From contig CALDOZ010000053.1 in the NCBI GenBank assembly GCA_937912025.1, positions 1 through 36,879 of the forward strand: a stretch of DNA of 36,879 nt, read 5' to 3'. The stretch comes from an uncultured Clostridia bacterium. Its GTDB lineage: Bacteria > Bacillota > Clostridia > Christensenellales > Borkfalkiaceae. Both the position numbers and the translations under genes were made by a program. Below the pieces are notes generated by a model, which saw only the letters and a program-made list of their open reading frames with translations, was not told the DNA's origin and ran no database searches. Shown one piece after another: positions 15,725-22,702 of the stretch; the stretch's first letter is position 1, and every line of letters begins with the position of its first letter.

Positions 15725-15756
15725 TTGTGAAAACCTCCAAAAAATTTTATAACTTT

Positions 15757-15786
15757 AAAAAAATGAAGACTAAAAAGGCTTCATTA
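15757..15786 (-). terminator. Attenuator hairpin in the uraA leader
   Basis: On the minus-strand transcript AATGAAG (15785-15779) pairs with CTTCATT (15768-15762), loop CCTTTTTAGT, and a run of T follows (15763-15757). It lies between the leader peptide and uraA. The first arm overlaps the stop codon of the leader peptide, so a ribosome at the end of the leader would block it. Confidence 0.7.
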
Positions 15787-15861
15787 TCTTTCAAAAATAT
15801 TAAAATTAAAAGCAAAGGGTAAAAGACGTAAACTTTCAATAAAGCAACCGACGTTTTTCAT
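15784..15861 (-). CDS. Leader peptide of the uraA-upp operon (25 residues)
   Basis: A short open frame starts at ATG 15861-15859, seven bases after AAGGGGG, and reads MKNVGCFIESLRLLPFAFNF then NIFER, with TAA at 15786-15784. The second half of its mRNA is U-rich (many TTT, AAT, ATT codons). The stop codon sits in the first arm of the terminator hairpin. This is the same logic as E. coli pyrBI, where low UTP slows RNA polymerase in a U-rich tract so that a following ribosome prevents termination. The peptide itself is not expected to have a function. The assignment is from layout, not homology. Confidence 0.65.
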   Translation of the reverse strand: MKNVGCFIESLRLLPFAFNFNIFER

Positions 15862-15891
15862 AACGCTACCCCCTTGACCACTATTACAAAC

Positions 15892-15920
15892 AGTATACCA
15901 AACAAATAAAATTATTTCAA
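15892..15920 (-). promoter_or_regulatory. Promoter of the uraA-upp operon
   Basis: On the minus strand TTGAAA (15920-15915) and TATACT (15897-15892) are separated by 17 bases. The start site would be near 15885, leaving a leader of about 160 bases that holds the leader peptide and attenuator. Confidence 0.75.
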
Positions 15921-16032
15921 TAGTTTTTTGAAATTTGTGCTTACAATTTTGCATTTTTGTTAAAACTATGTGAAATTACAAGGGAAAAGCGAGGATATTT
16001 GTAAACGTTATCAATCATAATAATTCAAAATG

Positions 16033-16061
16033 TTGCAAAGATTGGTGGCTTGTGATACAAT
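16033..16061 (+). promoter_or_regulatory. Promoter of the polytopic membrane protein gene
   Basis: TTGCAA at 16033-16038 and TACAAT at 16056-16061 with a 17-base spacer. The promoter overlaps a longer open frame from 16030 and so supports the later start at 16084. Confidence 0.65.
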
Positions 16062-16083
16062 TGTAAAAAGGAGGAAAAAAAGT

Positions 16084-16842
16084 ATGTTTACTTGTATTTC
16101 ACTATTTATATCGATGTTTACAATGGTGTTTGGCATATCGTTAATGCTCATTATACCTGGCGCTGTGGATGTAAATTTGTTTGGGGTGGGGCCAATGCCG
16201 TTGGTTGTAATGGGTATTGGACTTGGCGTATCTGTTATATTGTTGTTAATTATTCGTTCAGTTGGCGACAGTTTAGACTTAGGTGATCAAAAAACAGTTG
16301 CTAATTTATGTAGATTTTTTATATTCTTAGGTTTTGTTGCCGGTGTTATAATGTGCGTTTTGCAAATTGGTTTACGCTTAAAATTTAACGAATGGGGATT
16401 TTTTGCTATGCCAGAAAACGTAAGTATAATTGACGGCGCTACTATGAAAGATAAAACTAGCGTATTTTTTATGACGGTTTTAGCGTTGTTTTTAGGTTTG
16501 CCTATATTCTTTTTTGTTTTTATCGGCGCAGATTTTGATAGATACGTCACCATTACCACAACTCATTTGTCAGACGGAACAAGTTACGAAAGCAATCGTA
16601 GCGAATCGTTTATTCCGGTTACGGGTTTTATCTTTCTCGGGTTGCTTACTACAATACCTTTCGTAGCGCTAAGCGGAAGCATATTAACTTATTTGTTTAT
16701 GGGTGTGTACGGAGCGTTGCTGTTTGGGTTAAAGAGCAAAAAAACTTTAAAGGTAACGGCTATTATATTTGCAATAATAACGTTAGCGTTAGTTGTTTTC
16801 ACGCTTGCCCCTACCTTTTTCGGCATAACTTACAAAGTTTAA
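16084..16842 (+). CDS. Polytopic membrane protein, unknown function
   Basis: A 252-residue protein with six or seven hydrophobic segments (about 5-25, 36-57, 75-95, 125-148, 175-218, 225-246). The start at 16084 follows AAGGAGG and lies downstream of a good promoter. The stretch about 150-172 (DFDRYVTITTTHLSDGTSYESNRSE) is a polar loop. I do not recognise a family and there is no transporter or enzyme motif. It is a single gene between the uracil operon and a gene for a small soluble protein. No clear terminator follows. Confidence 0.8.
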   Translation: MFTCISLFISMFTMVFGISLMLIIPGAVDVNLFGVGPMPLVVMGIGLGVSVILLLIIRSVGDSLDLGDQKTVANLCRFFIFLGFVAGVIMCVLQIGLRLKFNEWGFFAMPENVSIIDGATMKDKTSVFFMTVLALFLGLPIFFFVFIGADFDRYVTITTTHLSDGTSYESNRSESFIPVTGFIFLGLLTTIPFVALSGSILTYLFMGVYGALLFGLKSKKTLKVTAIIFAIITLALVVFTLAPTFFGITYKV

Positions 16843-16915
16843 CTAACTTAATAAAATTTCCGCTATAAATCGGACAAAATTTGCAAAATAATGATTTTAA
16901 TTTTTTAATTAATTG

Positions 16916-16944
16916 TTGACAAGGGTTAAAATAGGTTGTATAAT
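16916..16944 (+). promoter_or_regulatory. Consensus promoter of the 115-residue protein gene
   Basis: Perfect TTGACA (16916-16921) and TATAAT (16939-16944) with a 17-base spacer. The gene should be well expressed. Confidence 0.85.
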
Positions 16945-17016
16945 CTATTTATCAAAATATAATATTTTTCAAAAAAGGGTTACCTTTACAACAATTTGAA
17001 AATAAAGGAGTATACT

Positions 17017-17364
17017 ATGGATTATTTTAGATGGGATGATGAAATTTGGTGCTATAACGACGTTAGCGTTACTGCAAAATACAAAGGAATGGATTTAGGT
17101 GTTCACGTTCAAAATGGTGACGATTGCATTACAATCGTTGGTTATGACGGACATACTAGATACAGAGTTCCTAAATACAACATTCAAAAAGTAATGTTCT
17201 ACGAAGCAAAATTATTCAAAAAAGGCGCTATCGTTTTCGTATTTAACGATACCGTTCCAGGTCACGATTGCGACAGTTACTACCTTGATTTTAGAAAAAC
17301 TCCAGATTCTTTCTATATCTTATTTAGTATTATGAAAGAGAATGGTATTGAAGTAGTTGTCTAA
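17017..17364 (+). CDS. Small soluble protein, possibly PH-like fold, unknown
   Basis: A 115-residue protein. The start at 17017 is chosen because AAAGGAG lies just before it. There is no signal peptide or membrane segment. The pattern of short strands (DVSVTAKYKG, GVHVQNGDDCITIVG, RYRVPKYNIQKVMFYEA, AIVFVFND, SYYLDFRK) followed by a closing helix (SFYILFSIMKENGIEV) resembles small PH-like domains of the DUF4429 type. That resemblance is by eye and weak. A consensus promoter and favoured codons suggest a high level of protein. Confidence 0.75.
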   Translation: MDYFRWDDEIWCYNDVSVTAKYKGMDLGVHVQNGDDCITIVGYDGHTRYRVPKYNIQKVMFYEAKLFKKGAIVFVFNDTVPGHDCDSYYLDFRKTPDSFYILFSIMKENGIEVVV

Positions 17365-17365
17365 T

Positions 17366-17491
17366 TTTAAAGTGATATAAACTGCGTTATGCGCTTAATT
17401 ATTGCGTTTTGGCTTGCTCGTGTACGCAAAGTACATCTCCCATCGCCAAATACTCTAATTAAACGCCTAACTTGTTTCTATCCCTTTAAAA
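17366..17491. repeat. Long imperfect inverted repeat (hairpin element)
   Basis: An outer arm at 17366-17401 pairs imperfectly with 17456-17491, and inner arms TTTGGC/GCCAAA (17408-17413 and 17445-17450) and TGTAC/GTACA (17421-17425 and 17431-17435) continue the structure. Parts recur at 34419-34560 and at 36800-36879. It looks like a non-coding palindromic repeat family (REP- or MITE-like). Confidence 0.6.
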
Positions 17492-17516
17492 GTGCGTTAT
17501 TAAACTAATCAATTTT

Positions 17517-17546
17517 AAAAGCGTAGGTTTTCCTGCGCTTTTTTCG
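17517..17546 (+). terminator. Intrinsic terminator, repeated elsewhere in the window
   Basis: AAAAGCGTAGG pairs with CCTGCGCTTTT around TTTT, then a T-run. The hairpin and 18 bases before it recur at 34500-34548. The remaining stretch 17547-17709 is AT-rich with no recognisable feature. Confidence 0.8.
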
Positions 17547-17709
17547 TGCTTAAAATATTTGTGAGAGTTAAGTATGAAGAGCGCAATATAATTGGTTAAA
17601 ATTTGTTGTTTCATAGTATGTATAGCCTTACACGCCCCGTCTAATATTGTAAAATTCATAAAACTAATAGTTTATATATAAAAAACTCAAAAAAATCGTT
17701 AAAAACGGC

Positions 17710-17738
17710 TTGACAGTTTACCTGTTAATGTCTATAAT
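17710..17738 (+). promoter_or_regulatory. Consensus promoter of the TasA/SipW locus
   Basis: TTGACA (17710-17715) and TATAAT (17733-17738) with a 17-base spacer. In the short leader a perfect hairpin CGTAGT/ACTACG (17750-17766) lies just before the TGGAGG ribosome binding site and may affect translation. Confidence 0.8.
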
Positions 17739-17786
17739 AACTGTATAGTCGTAGTTATATACTACGCACATTTGGAGGATTTTATA

Positions 17787-18479
17787 ATGAAAAAATTAAG
17801 TACTCTTATTGCAATTATTTTAATTGCAACGATTGGAGGCGTTTACGCTACGTGGAATTACGCTGGTACTTCTACAAATATTGGTGTACAACACAATCAA
17901 ACTGTTATTCTTGAAGATGCAACTCAAAACGATGCAGCAGGTATGTTTACAATGACTAATAACATTACTTCTATTGCAATTACTCCAGACAGTCAAACTT
18001 CTAAGAATGCGGTATTAGTAGCCACATATTCTACAACGGAAAAATATCCTATTTTCAATCTTACGTTTAAACCAGCAATTAACGCAGGTGACGATATTGA
18101 AGGAAACGCAATAACTTCTTACGTTTATTTTGGAACAGAAAGAACCTTCACTTGGGATAAAGATGGTGATGGCACAGAATTCGCTCCTGTTGATTTGTTT
18201 GTTTTTCCTAACGGAAAATCAGCTCCTATCACAATTGATACTGCAGATAAAACTACTAGTGCATATTTTTGGGAATGGAATCAATCAGCAGGTGTGTTTG
18301 AGTGTGAAATAACTTTCGCTGATATTACTGATATTATTAAATTTAATGATCCTGAAGATGGATACGTAGTTACTCTTCCTTCTATTGACGATTACAACTT
18401 ATTCAAAAATCAAGTTCTTTTCGGTGGACATTCATTACAATTACACATGCATATTTCTAACATTGCTCCTACTGTTTAA
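17787..18479 (+). CDS. TasA/camelysin-like secreted protein, candidate SipW substrate
   Basis: A 230-residue exported protein. The start at 17787 follows TTGGAGG. The signal peptide MKKLSTLIAIILIATIGGVYA ends in ATWNYA, the kind of short, aromatic-rich junction found in TasA and camelysin-type proteins that SipW peptidase cleaves. The mature part is rich in Thr, Asp and beta strands and has no Cys. By analogy it may form surface fibres or a matrix component. A SipW-type peptidase gene lies 144 bases downstream, past a hairpin, and a second similar secreted protein follows that. Homology to TasA is by pattern of the signal region and context, not by a clear domain match. Confidence 0.7.
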   Translation: MKKLSTLIAIILIATIGGVYATWNYAGTSTNIGVQHNQTVILEDATQNDAAGMFTMTNNITSIAITPDSQTSKNAVLVATYSTTEKYPIFNLTFKPAINAGDDIEGNAITSYVYFGTERTFTWDKDGDGTEFAPVDLFVFPNGKSAPITIDTADKTTSAYFWEWNQSAGVFECEITFADITDIIKFNDPEDGYVVTLPSIDDYNLFKNQVLFGGHSLQLHMHISNIAPTV

Positions 18480-18529
18480 TTTCGTGGCAATTAATAGTTT
18501 TGGGGTTAAAAAATACAATAGTAAAATAC

Positions 18530-18570
18530 ATCCCACGGACTCATTGTTTCGTGGGATATATTATTTTTTG
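18530..18570 (+). terminator. Hairpin between the TasA-like and SipW genes
   Basis: ATCCCACG (18530-18537) pairs with CGTGGGAT (18550-18557), followed by an imperfect T tract. It may act as a partial terminator, making the substrate more abundant than the peptidase. Confidence 0.65.
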
Positions 18571-18623
18571 CGTAGTTATGCGCTTAAGCAAAATAATAAT
18601 TTATAGGGATACATAGTTAAGGT

Positions 18624-21077
18624 ATGGAGTTTGATATTTATCAGTTTATACTTTGTATTTTCGTTTTTGTACTATTAACTGCACTTTTTACCGTTTTGGT
18701 AACTATGCTTGTTAAATATTCGTTACAAATGACAAAAGCAGGTTTAAACGATGAGAAAATCAAAACTGAATATTTAAAAAACAAAGGTAAAAAACCATCA
18801 ATTATAGGAAAGGTTTTTGATAGGTTATTGCTTGCCGTTTGCTGTATTGCACTTTTTGTTTCTTTTGCTATGTCTATATCCGTATCGGTATGTTGTAACG
18901 GTAGTAAAGTTGAAACAAGCATACCGGTTGTTAACGTTGTACGAAGCGGAAGTATGTCTTACGTATCGCCAAACCATAAATATTTACAAGAGGGAGAAGT
19001 TACCAATCAACTGCAAAAGTTTGATATTGTTTTTATAACAAAAGCGCCCGACGAGTTTGAACTTGAAGTAAACGACATTGTTGTTTACGAGTTTAGAGGA
19101 GATTTTATTATACATAGAATTGTTGCAATAGAAGAACCAACTCAATCTCACCCAAATCAAAGATATTTCTTATTGCAAGGCGATGCTAACGATATTGCAG
19201 ACAGATTTCCCGTTACTTACGATCAAATTAAAGGAGCATACAACGGAACAAGAATACCGTTTATAGGCAGTTTTGTGTTGTTTATGCAATCTCCTGCAGG
19301 TTGGCTTTGTATATTATTAGTAGTTTTTGCTATGATAGCAACTCCTATTGCGGAAAAGAAATTACAAAAAGCACGTCAAGAAAGAATTGTGGTTATTATT
19401 AAAAATGAAGATAATACCACCACTATAACTAACTCTACTACCACAACTACTACTGATACAACAACTACAACTACCGACACCACTACTACATCCGATAACG
19501 ACACTACAACTACTACAACTACTGACGTTGTAACGGTGGCGGACACGACAACTGATGACACAACGACAACAACCACCGACGTGGTAACGACGGTTGAAGA
19601 AGAGACGTTGACAACAACCGTTGATACTACAACTACAACCGTTGAAGACGAAACCGTAACTACAACGCTTGACACAACGGATGACGTAACGGTAGCGAGC
19701 GTTACTACTGAAGATACTACAACTGACGATACAACGACTACCACAACGGACGATACAACCACTGACGTTGTTGCAACAGTTGAAGAAGAAAAGATAACAA
19801 CTACAACTGATACCGACGTTGTTATAGTAGAAGAAGACGTAACTAGTGAAATTGACGTCGATACCGACGTTGAGTGTGACGTTGTAACTAAAAACACTTT
19901 ATTTGAAAAATTATCTACGCTTAATCGCAACAGTTTAACGTTTAAACAAAAACTTAAAAATGCTCCTATCCAAACGGTACAAAGATATAATGAAATTATA
20001 CAGTATTTATACCGAATTAAAGACGTTTGCGTAATAGATAGCAAAAACTTTGAAACGTATAAAAAGGGAAGAATTCCTTTAGCGAAAATAACTATAAAAG
20101 GCAAAACGTTAAACGTATATATTGGTCTTGACCCTACTGAATATCAAAATTCTAAGTACGTTTATACAGACGTGTCAAACGTAAAAGCGCACAAACTTTA
20201 CGGTATGCGCGTAAAAGTAACGTCAGATAGGCAAGTTAAGTGGGTTAAAGAATTGCTTTCAATAATTGTCGAGAAAAACGGCTTATTCGTATATGCAATT
20301 GCTAAACTCAACATTAAGCGTAGCGGTTTAACTTACAAACAAAGACTTCACTTATTAAATGATGAAGTTAAGCAAAGATATAACGATATTTTAAAACATA
20401 TCTACAAAATAAAAGACGTAAGGCGAATTGACAGTAAAAAGTCTGAAACGTATAAAAAGGGAAGAGTTTCTATTATTAAATTAACAATAAAAGGTAAAAC
20501 TCTCAACGCGTATATTGGCTTACAACCGTCAGACTACGCTCAAACTAAATACGTTTATACCGACGTATCAAACGTAAAAGCATACAAATCGTTACCTATG
20601 CGCGTAAAAATTACGTCGGATAGGCAAGCAAAATGGACTAAAGAACTTATTGATGAAGTTGCGTCTAAAAACAACTTGTTTATGTATGCGATTTCTAAAC
20701 TTACCGTAATAAAAAGTTTAAACAAGACTTTAAAACAAAGGTTAAACGAAGCGTCAGCGCAAACAAAAGAATGGTTTAACGAACTTAGCGAATACCTTGA
20801 AGATATTCCGCGTGTAACCGTTCGCGAAACAGATAAACAAATTACCTATAAAGTTGGAACGCATCCTATTGCTAAACTTAAAATTATAGGCAAAACTATT
20901 AACTTATATCTCAGTTTAGAGCCATCTCATTATAAAAACACTAAGTATAAGTTTATTGACGTTTCTTCTAAAAAAGCCCACCGCTTATATCCAATGCGTA
21001 TGAAGATTACGTCTAATAGAAAGGTTAAATGGGCTATTGAACTTATTAAAGTTATAGTTAACGGGGGTGTGTTATGA
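18624..21077 (+). CDS. sipW: SipW-type signal peptidase fused to Thr-rich linker and three C-terminal repeats
   Basis: An 817-residue protein; ordinary SipW has about 190. Membrane segments lie at about 7-31, 66-90 and 223-243. The peptidase core has VRSGSM with catalytic Ser110, IIHRIV with His164 in place of the bacterial Lys (ER-type, S26B), and GDAND around 186-190. After the third helix comes a low-complexity linker of Thr and Asp/Val (about 264-410), then three homologous repeats of about 115 residues (about 438-553, 569-684, 701-814), each with KQRL, YKKG or YKVG, IKGKTLN, YTDVS and MRVKITS blocks. Positive charges after helix 3 suggest the linker and repeats face the cytoplasm. The ribosome binding site is weak (TTAAGG close to the ATG). 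The fusion is unusual. The repeat's function is unknown. Confidence 0.85.
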   Translation: MEFDIYQFILCIFVFVLLTALFTVLVTMLVKYSLQMTKAGLNDEKIKTEYLKNKGKKPSIIGKVFDRLLLAVCCIALFVSFAMSISVSVCCNGSKVETSIPVVNVVRSGSMSYVSPNHKYLQEGEVTNQLQKFDIVFITKAPDEFELEVNDIVVYEFRGDFIIHRIVAIEEPTQSHPNQRYFLLQGDANDIADRFPVTYDQIKGAYNGTRIPFIGSFVLFMQSPAGWLCILLVVFAMIATPIAEKKLQKARQERIVVIIKNEDNTTTITNSTTTTTTDTTTTTTDTTTTSDNDTTTTTTTDVVTVADTTTDDTTTTTTDVVTTVEEETLTTTVDTTTTTVEDETVTTTLDTTDDVTVASVTTEDTTTDDTTTTTTDDTTTDVVATVEEEKITTTTDTDVVIVEEDVTSEIDVDTDVECDVVTKNTLFEKLSTLNRNSLTFKQKLKNAPIQTVQRYNEIIQYLYRIKDVCVIDSKNFETYKKGRIPLAKITIKGKTLNVYIGLDPTEYQNSKYVYTDVSNVKAHKLYGMRVKVTSDRQVKWVKELLSIIVEKNGLFVYAIAKLNIKRSGLTYKQRLHLLNDEVKQRYNDILKHIYKIKDVRRIDSKKSETYKKGRVSIIKLTIKGKTLNAYIGLQPSDYAQTKYVYTDVSNVKAYKSLPMRVKITSDRQAKWTKELIDEVASKNNLFMYAISKLTVIKSLNKTLKQRLNEASAQTKEWFNELSEYLEDIPRVTVRETDKQITYKVGTHPIAKLKIIGKTINLYLSLEPSHYKNTKYKFIDVSSKKAHRLYPMRMKITSNRKVKWAIELIKVIVNGGVL

Positions 21078-21727
21078 GTTTTAAAAGAATTCCCTTAATT
21101 ATAATTGCAGTTCTTATAATGGTAAGCACGTTAGTTGTTGGTGTTAATGCTGAATGGATTTATCCTGATATGAGTATAAACTTTGGTGAGGAAGCTGATT
21201 TTAACGTAGAACTTAACGAGTTTGAATATACTCCAGAAGAAGTTCTTCCTGGCGGAGATAATAACGAACAAATAGAAGTTGGCGAAAACCATTTATTACT
21301 TATTAAAAACATAGTAGACCATATTACCTATGGCTTGAATGCAACGTCTAAGCCTATTGTTAGAGAGTTGCTTGAAGATGGCGTAGCGGTGGTATATTCA
21401 AACCAAAACGTAAGCGGTGGTAACTTAAAGCACATGCTTATTGATGATAGTTCTATGGATAGGTTAGATTTTGCCGTTAAATATGAAACTGATACTTTAT
21501 ATTCGACGTTCACGTTTGCAAGTATGTATTTATACGATAGTTACGTAGGACAAACGATAGACGTTTATAAAACTGATATGGTTTATGAAAATGGGAAATG
21601 GGTTGCAAAACGTAGTTCTAAGGGAACGGTAAAGGTTGCAAACGTTAAAGGCGGAAACAAACAAATTATCAATATAGACGTATATTCTTGGGCGGAACAA
21701 AAATCTACAACTACAACGTCAAATTAA
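21074..21727 (+). CDS. Secreted protein, second candidate SipW substrate
   Basis: A 217-residue exported protein whose ATG overlaps the stop of the SipW gene (TTATGAG), so it is translationally coupled. The signal peptide MSFKRIPLIIIAVLIMVSTL ends at VGVNA-EWIYPD. The Ala-x-Trp-x-Tyr junction (AEWIY) mirrors that of the upstream TasA-like protein (ATWNY). The mature part has no Cys and is acidic near its N-terminus (EEADFNVELNEFEYTPEE). The C-terminus ends with Thr and Ser (STTTTSN). I recognise no domain. Processing by the SipW protein is inference from motif and operon. Confidence 0.75.
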   Translation: MSFKRIPLIIIAVLIMVSTLVVGVNAEWIYPDMSINFGEEADFNVELNEFEYTPEEVLPGGDNNEQIEVGENHLLLIKNIVDHITYGLNATSKPIVRELLEDGVAVVYSNQNVSGGNLKHMLIDDSSMDRLDFAVKYETDTLYSTFTFASMYLYDSYVGQTIDVYKTDMVYENGKWVAKRSSKGTVKVANVKGGNKQIINIDVYSWAEQKSTTTTSN

Positions 21728-21758
21728 AAGCGTAAGTTTATTTATTAGATGCTATATC

Positions 21759-21807
21759 GTAACAAATAAAAATAGGCGATGGAAAACAATCCATCGCCGT
21801 TTATATT
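21759..21807. terminator. Terminator-bearing direct repeat, left copy of module 1
   Basis: GGCGATGG (21775-21782) pairs with CCATCGCC (21791-21798). The 49-base block from GTAACAAATAAAAA to GTTTATATT recurs at 22635-22684 with about three differences. It ends the SipW locus on + and the HTH gene on - (T-run on the minus side). Confidence 0.85.
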
Positions 21808-22051
21808 AGTCTATAATCAAATTGTCCACGTTAAAATCTTCGCCTTCAATTAACATGCTGGCAGATATTTCTAAACCGTGAGCAAGTAATATTACGGTTT
21901 TTAAACTGATATCTTTCGTTCGTTTTTGCATTATGCTTTTTATTGTGGGGTAAGGAACTCCGCTTAATTCTGCTAATTTGTATTGAGAAAGATTTTTTTC
22001 GTTCATATATTTTAGCAATCTTTCAACAATAACTTCACTTATAGTCTTCAT
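21806..22051 (-). CDS. XRE-family HTH regulator (module 1)
   Basis: An 81-residue DNA-binding protein. Residues about 6-70 form a Cro/C1-type HTH: VERLLKYMNEKNLSQYKLAELSGVPYPTIKSIM, with the recognition helix around VPYPTIKSIMQKR. The C-terminal tail (LIEGEDFNVDNLIID) is acidic. It is divergent from the SLOG gene across a 114-base region with an inverted repeat, so it probably controls that gene and itself. The HTH gene of module 2 encodes a protein of the same length and similar layout. GGTGA lies before the ATG. Its stop overlaps the edge of the left terminator repeat. Confidence 0.88.
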   Translation of the reverse strand: MKTISEVIVERLLKYMNEKNLSQYKLAELSGVPYPTIKSIMQKRTKDISLKTVILLAHGLEISASMLIEGEDFNVDNLIID

Positions 22052-22069
22052 TTTTCACCATTAAAATTA

Positions 22070-22159
22070 TCTATAATCTTATTGTAAGAGATAACAATAA
22101 AATATATAGGATGATTTATCATTCTTTTGGTTGATTGTTCATCCTATTTTTGTTATAAT
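22070..22159. promoter_or_regulatory. Divergent promoters and operator of module 1
   Basis: For the HTH gene on -, TTGTTA (22097-22092) and TATAGA (22075-22070) are 16 bases apart. For the SLOG gene on +, TTGATT (22131-22136) and TATAAT (22154-22159) are 17 apart. ATAGGATGA (22106-22114) and TCATCCTAT (22139-22147) form a perfect inverted repeat whose right arm sits between the -35 and -10 of the SLOG promoter, a good operator for the HTH protein. Confidence 0.7.
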
Positions 22160-22165
22160 AGGATT

Positions 22166-22645
22166 ATGTGTAATCTTAATGAAAAAATTTGCTCGTTTTT
22201 CGGGCATAGAGAAATTGTTATAGACAGCAAGTTAAAACAACAAATAAAAGAAACAATTATTTTATTAATTTTAAAGGAAAATGTTTGTATATTCTATTTT
22301 GGTGGGTTTGGTGATTTTGATGAGTGTTGTTGGGAAATTGTAACAGAACTTAAAAAAACATATAGTCATATAAAAAGGGTATATTGCTTAGAGAAAGAAG
22401 ATTGGCAATATAGAAAAAACAAACGCCCTAAGAGATTAGCGGATGATAGATACGAAGATTTTATTTATTTGCCACTAACTTTTGATTATTGGTATACGGC
22501 AATATATTATAGAAATTGTGCAATGATAGAATATAGTGATTTTGTTGTTTTTTACGCTGAAGAAAAAGAAAATAGCGGTGCATACAAGGCTTACAAATAT
22601 GCGGTTAAGAAAAAAAAGAAAATAATAAATTTTTGTAACAAATAA
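22166..22645 (+). CDS. SLOG-superfamily (DprA/LOG-like) protein (module 1), leaderless
   Basis: About 159 residues. The start at 22166 (MCNLNEKICSFFGHREI) lies six bases after the -10 box, so the mRNA would be leaderless; a longer in-frame start at 22127 lies upstream of the promoter and is unlikely. SLOG features are the first strand and loop FFGHRE, the GGFGDFD loop (about 46-52), YRNCAMIEYSDFVVFYAEE, and NSGAYKAYKYAVKKKKKIIN. SLOG domains in other systems bind nucleotides or nucleotide-derived signals; ligand and role here are unknown. The last codons (TGTAACAAATAA) lie within the right terminator repeat. Confidence 0.75.
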   Translation: MCNLNEKICSFFGHREIVIDSKLKQQIKETIILLILKENVCIFYFGGFGDFDECCWEIVTELKKTYSHIKRVYCLEKEDWQYRKNKRPKRLADDRYEDFIYLPLTFDYWYTAIYYRNCAMIEYSDFVVFYAEEKENSGAYKAYKYAVKKKKKIINFCNK

Positions 22646-22684
22646 AAAATCGGCGATGGAAAATAATCCATCGCCGTTTATATT
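22635..22684. terminator. Terminator-bearing direct repeat, right copy of module 1
   Basis: CGGCGATGG (22651-22659) pairs with CCATCGCCG (22668-22676). It duplicates 21759-21807. It ends the SLOG gene on + and the ABC-F gene on -, where a T-run follows. Confidence 0.85.
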
Positions 22685-22702
22685 GTCGTTAATAAAAACA
22701 AA

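Noticed and set aside
15725..15900. Purine or other known riboswitch upstream of uraA
   Set aside because: No conserved riboswitch core was recognised; the short frame and terminator explain the region better.
19376..20104. Long Val/Ser-rich open frame on the minus strand
   Set aside because: It is the mirror of the Thr-rich linker of the SipW fusion (ACN codons read as Val/Ser codons) and has no ribosome binding site or family resemblance.
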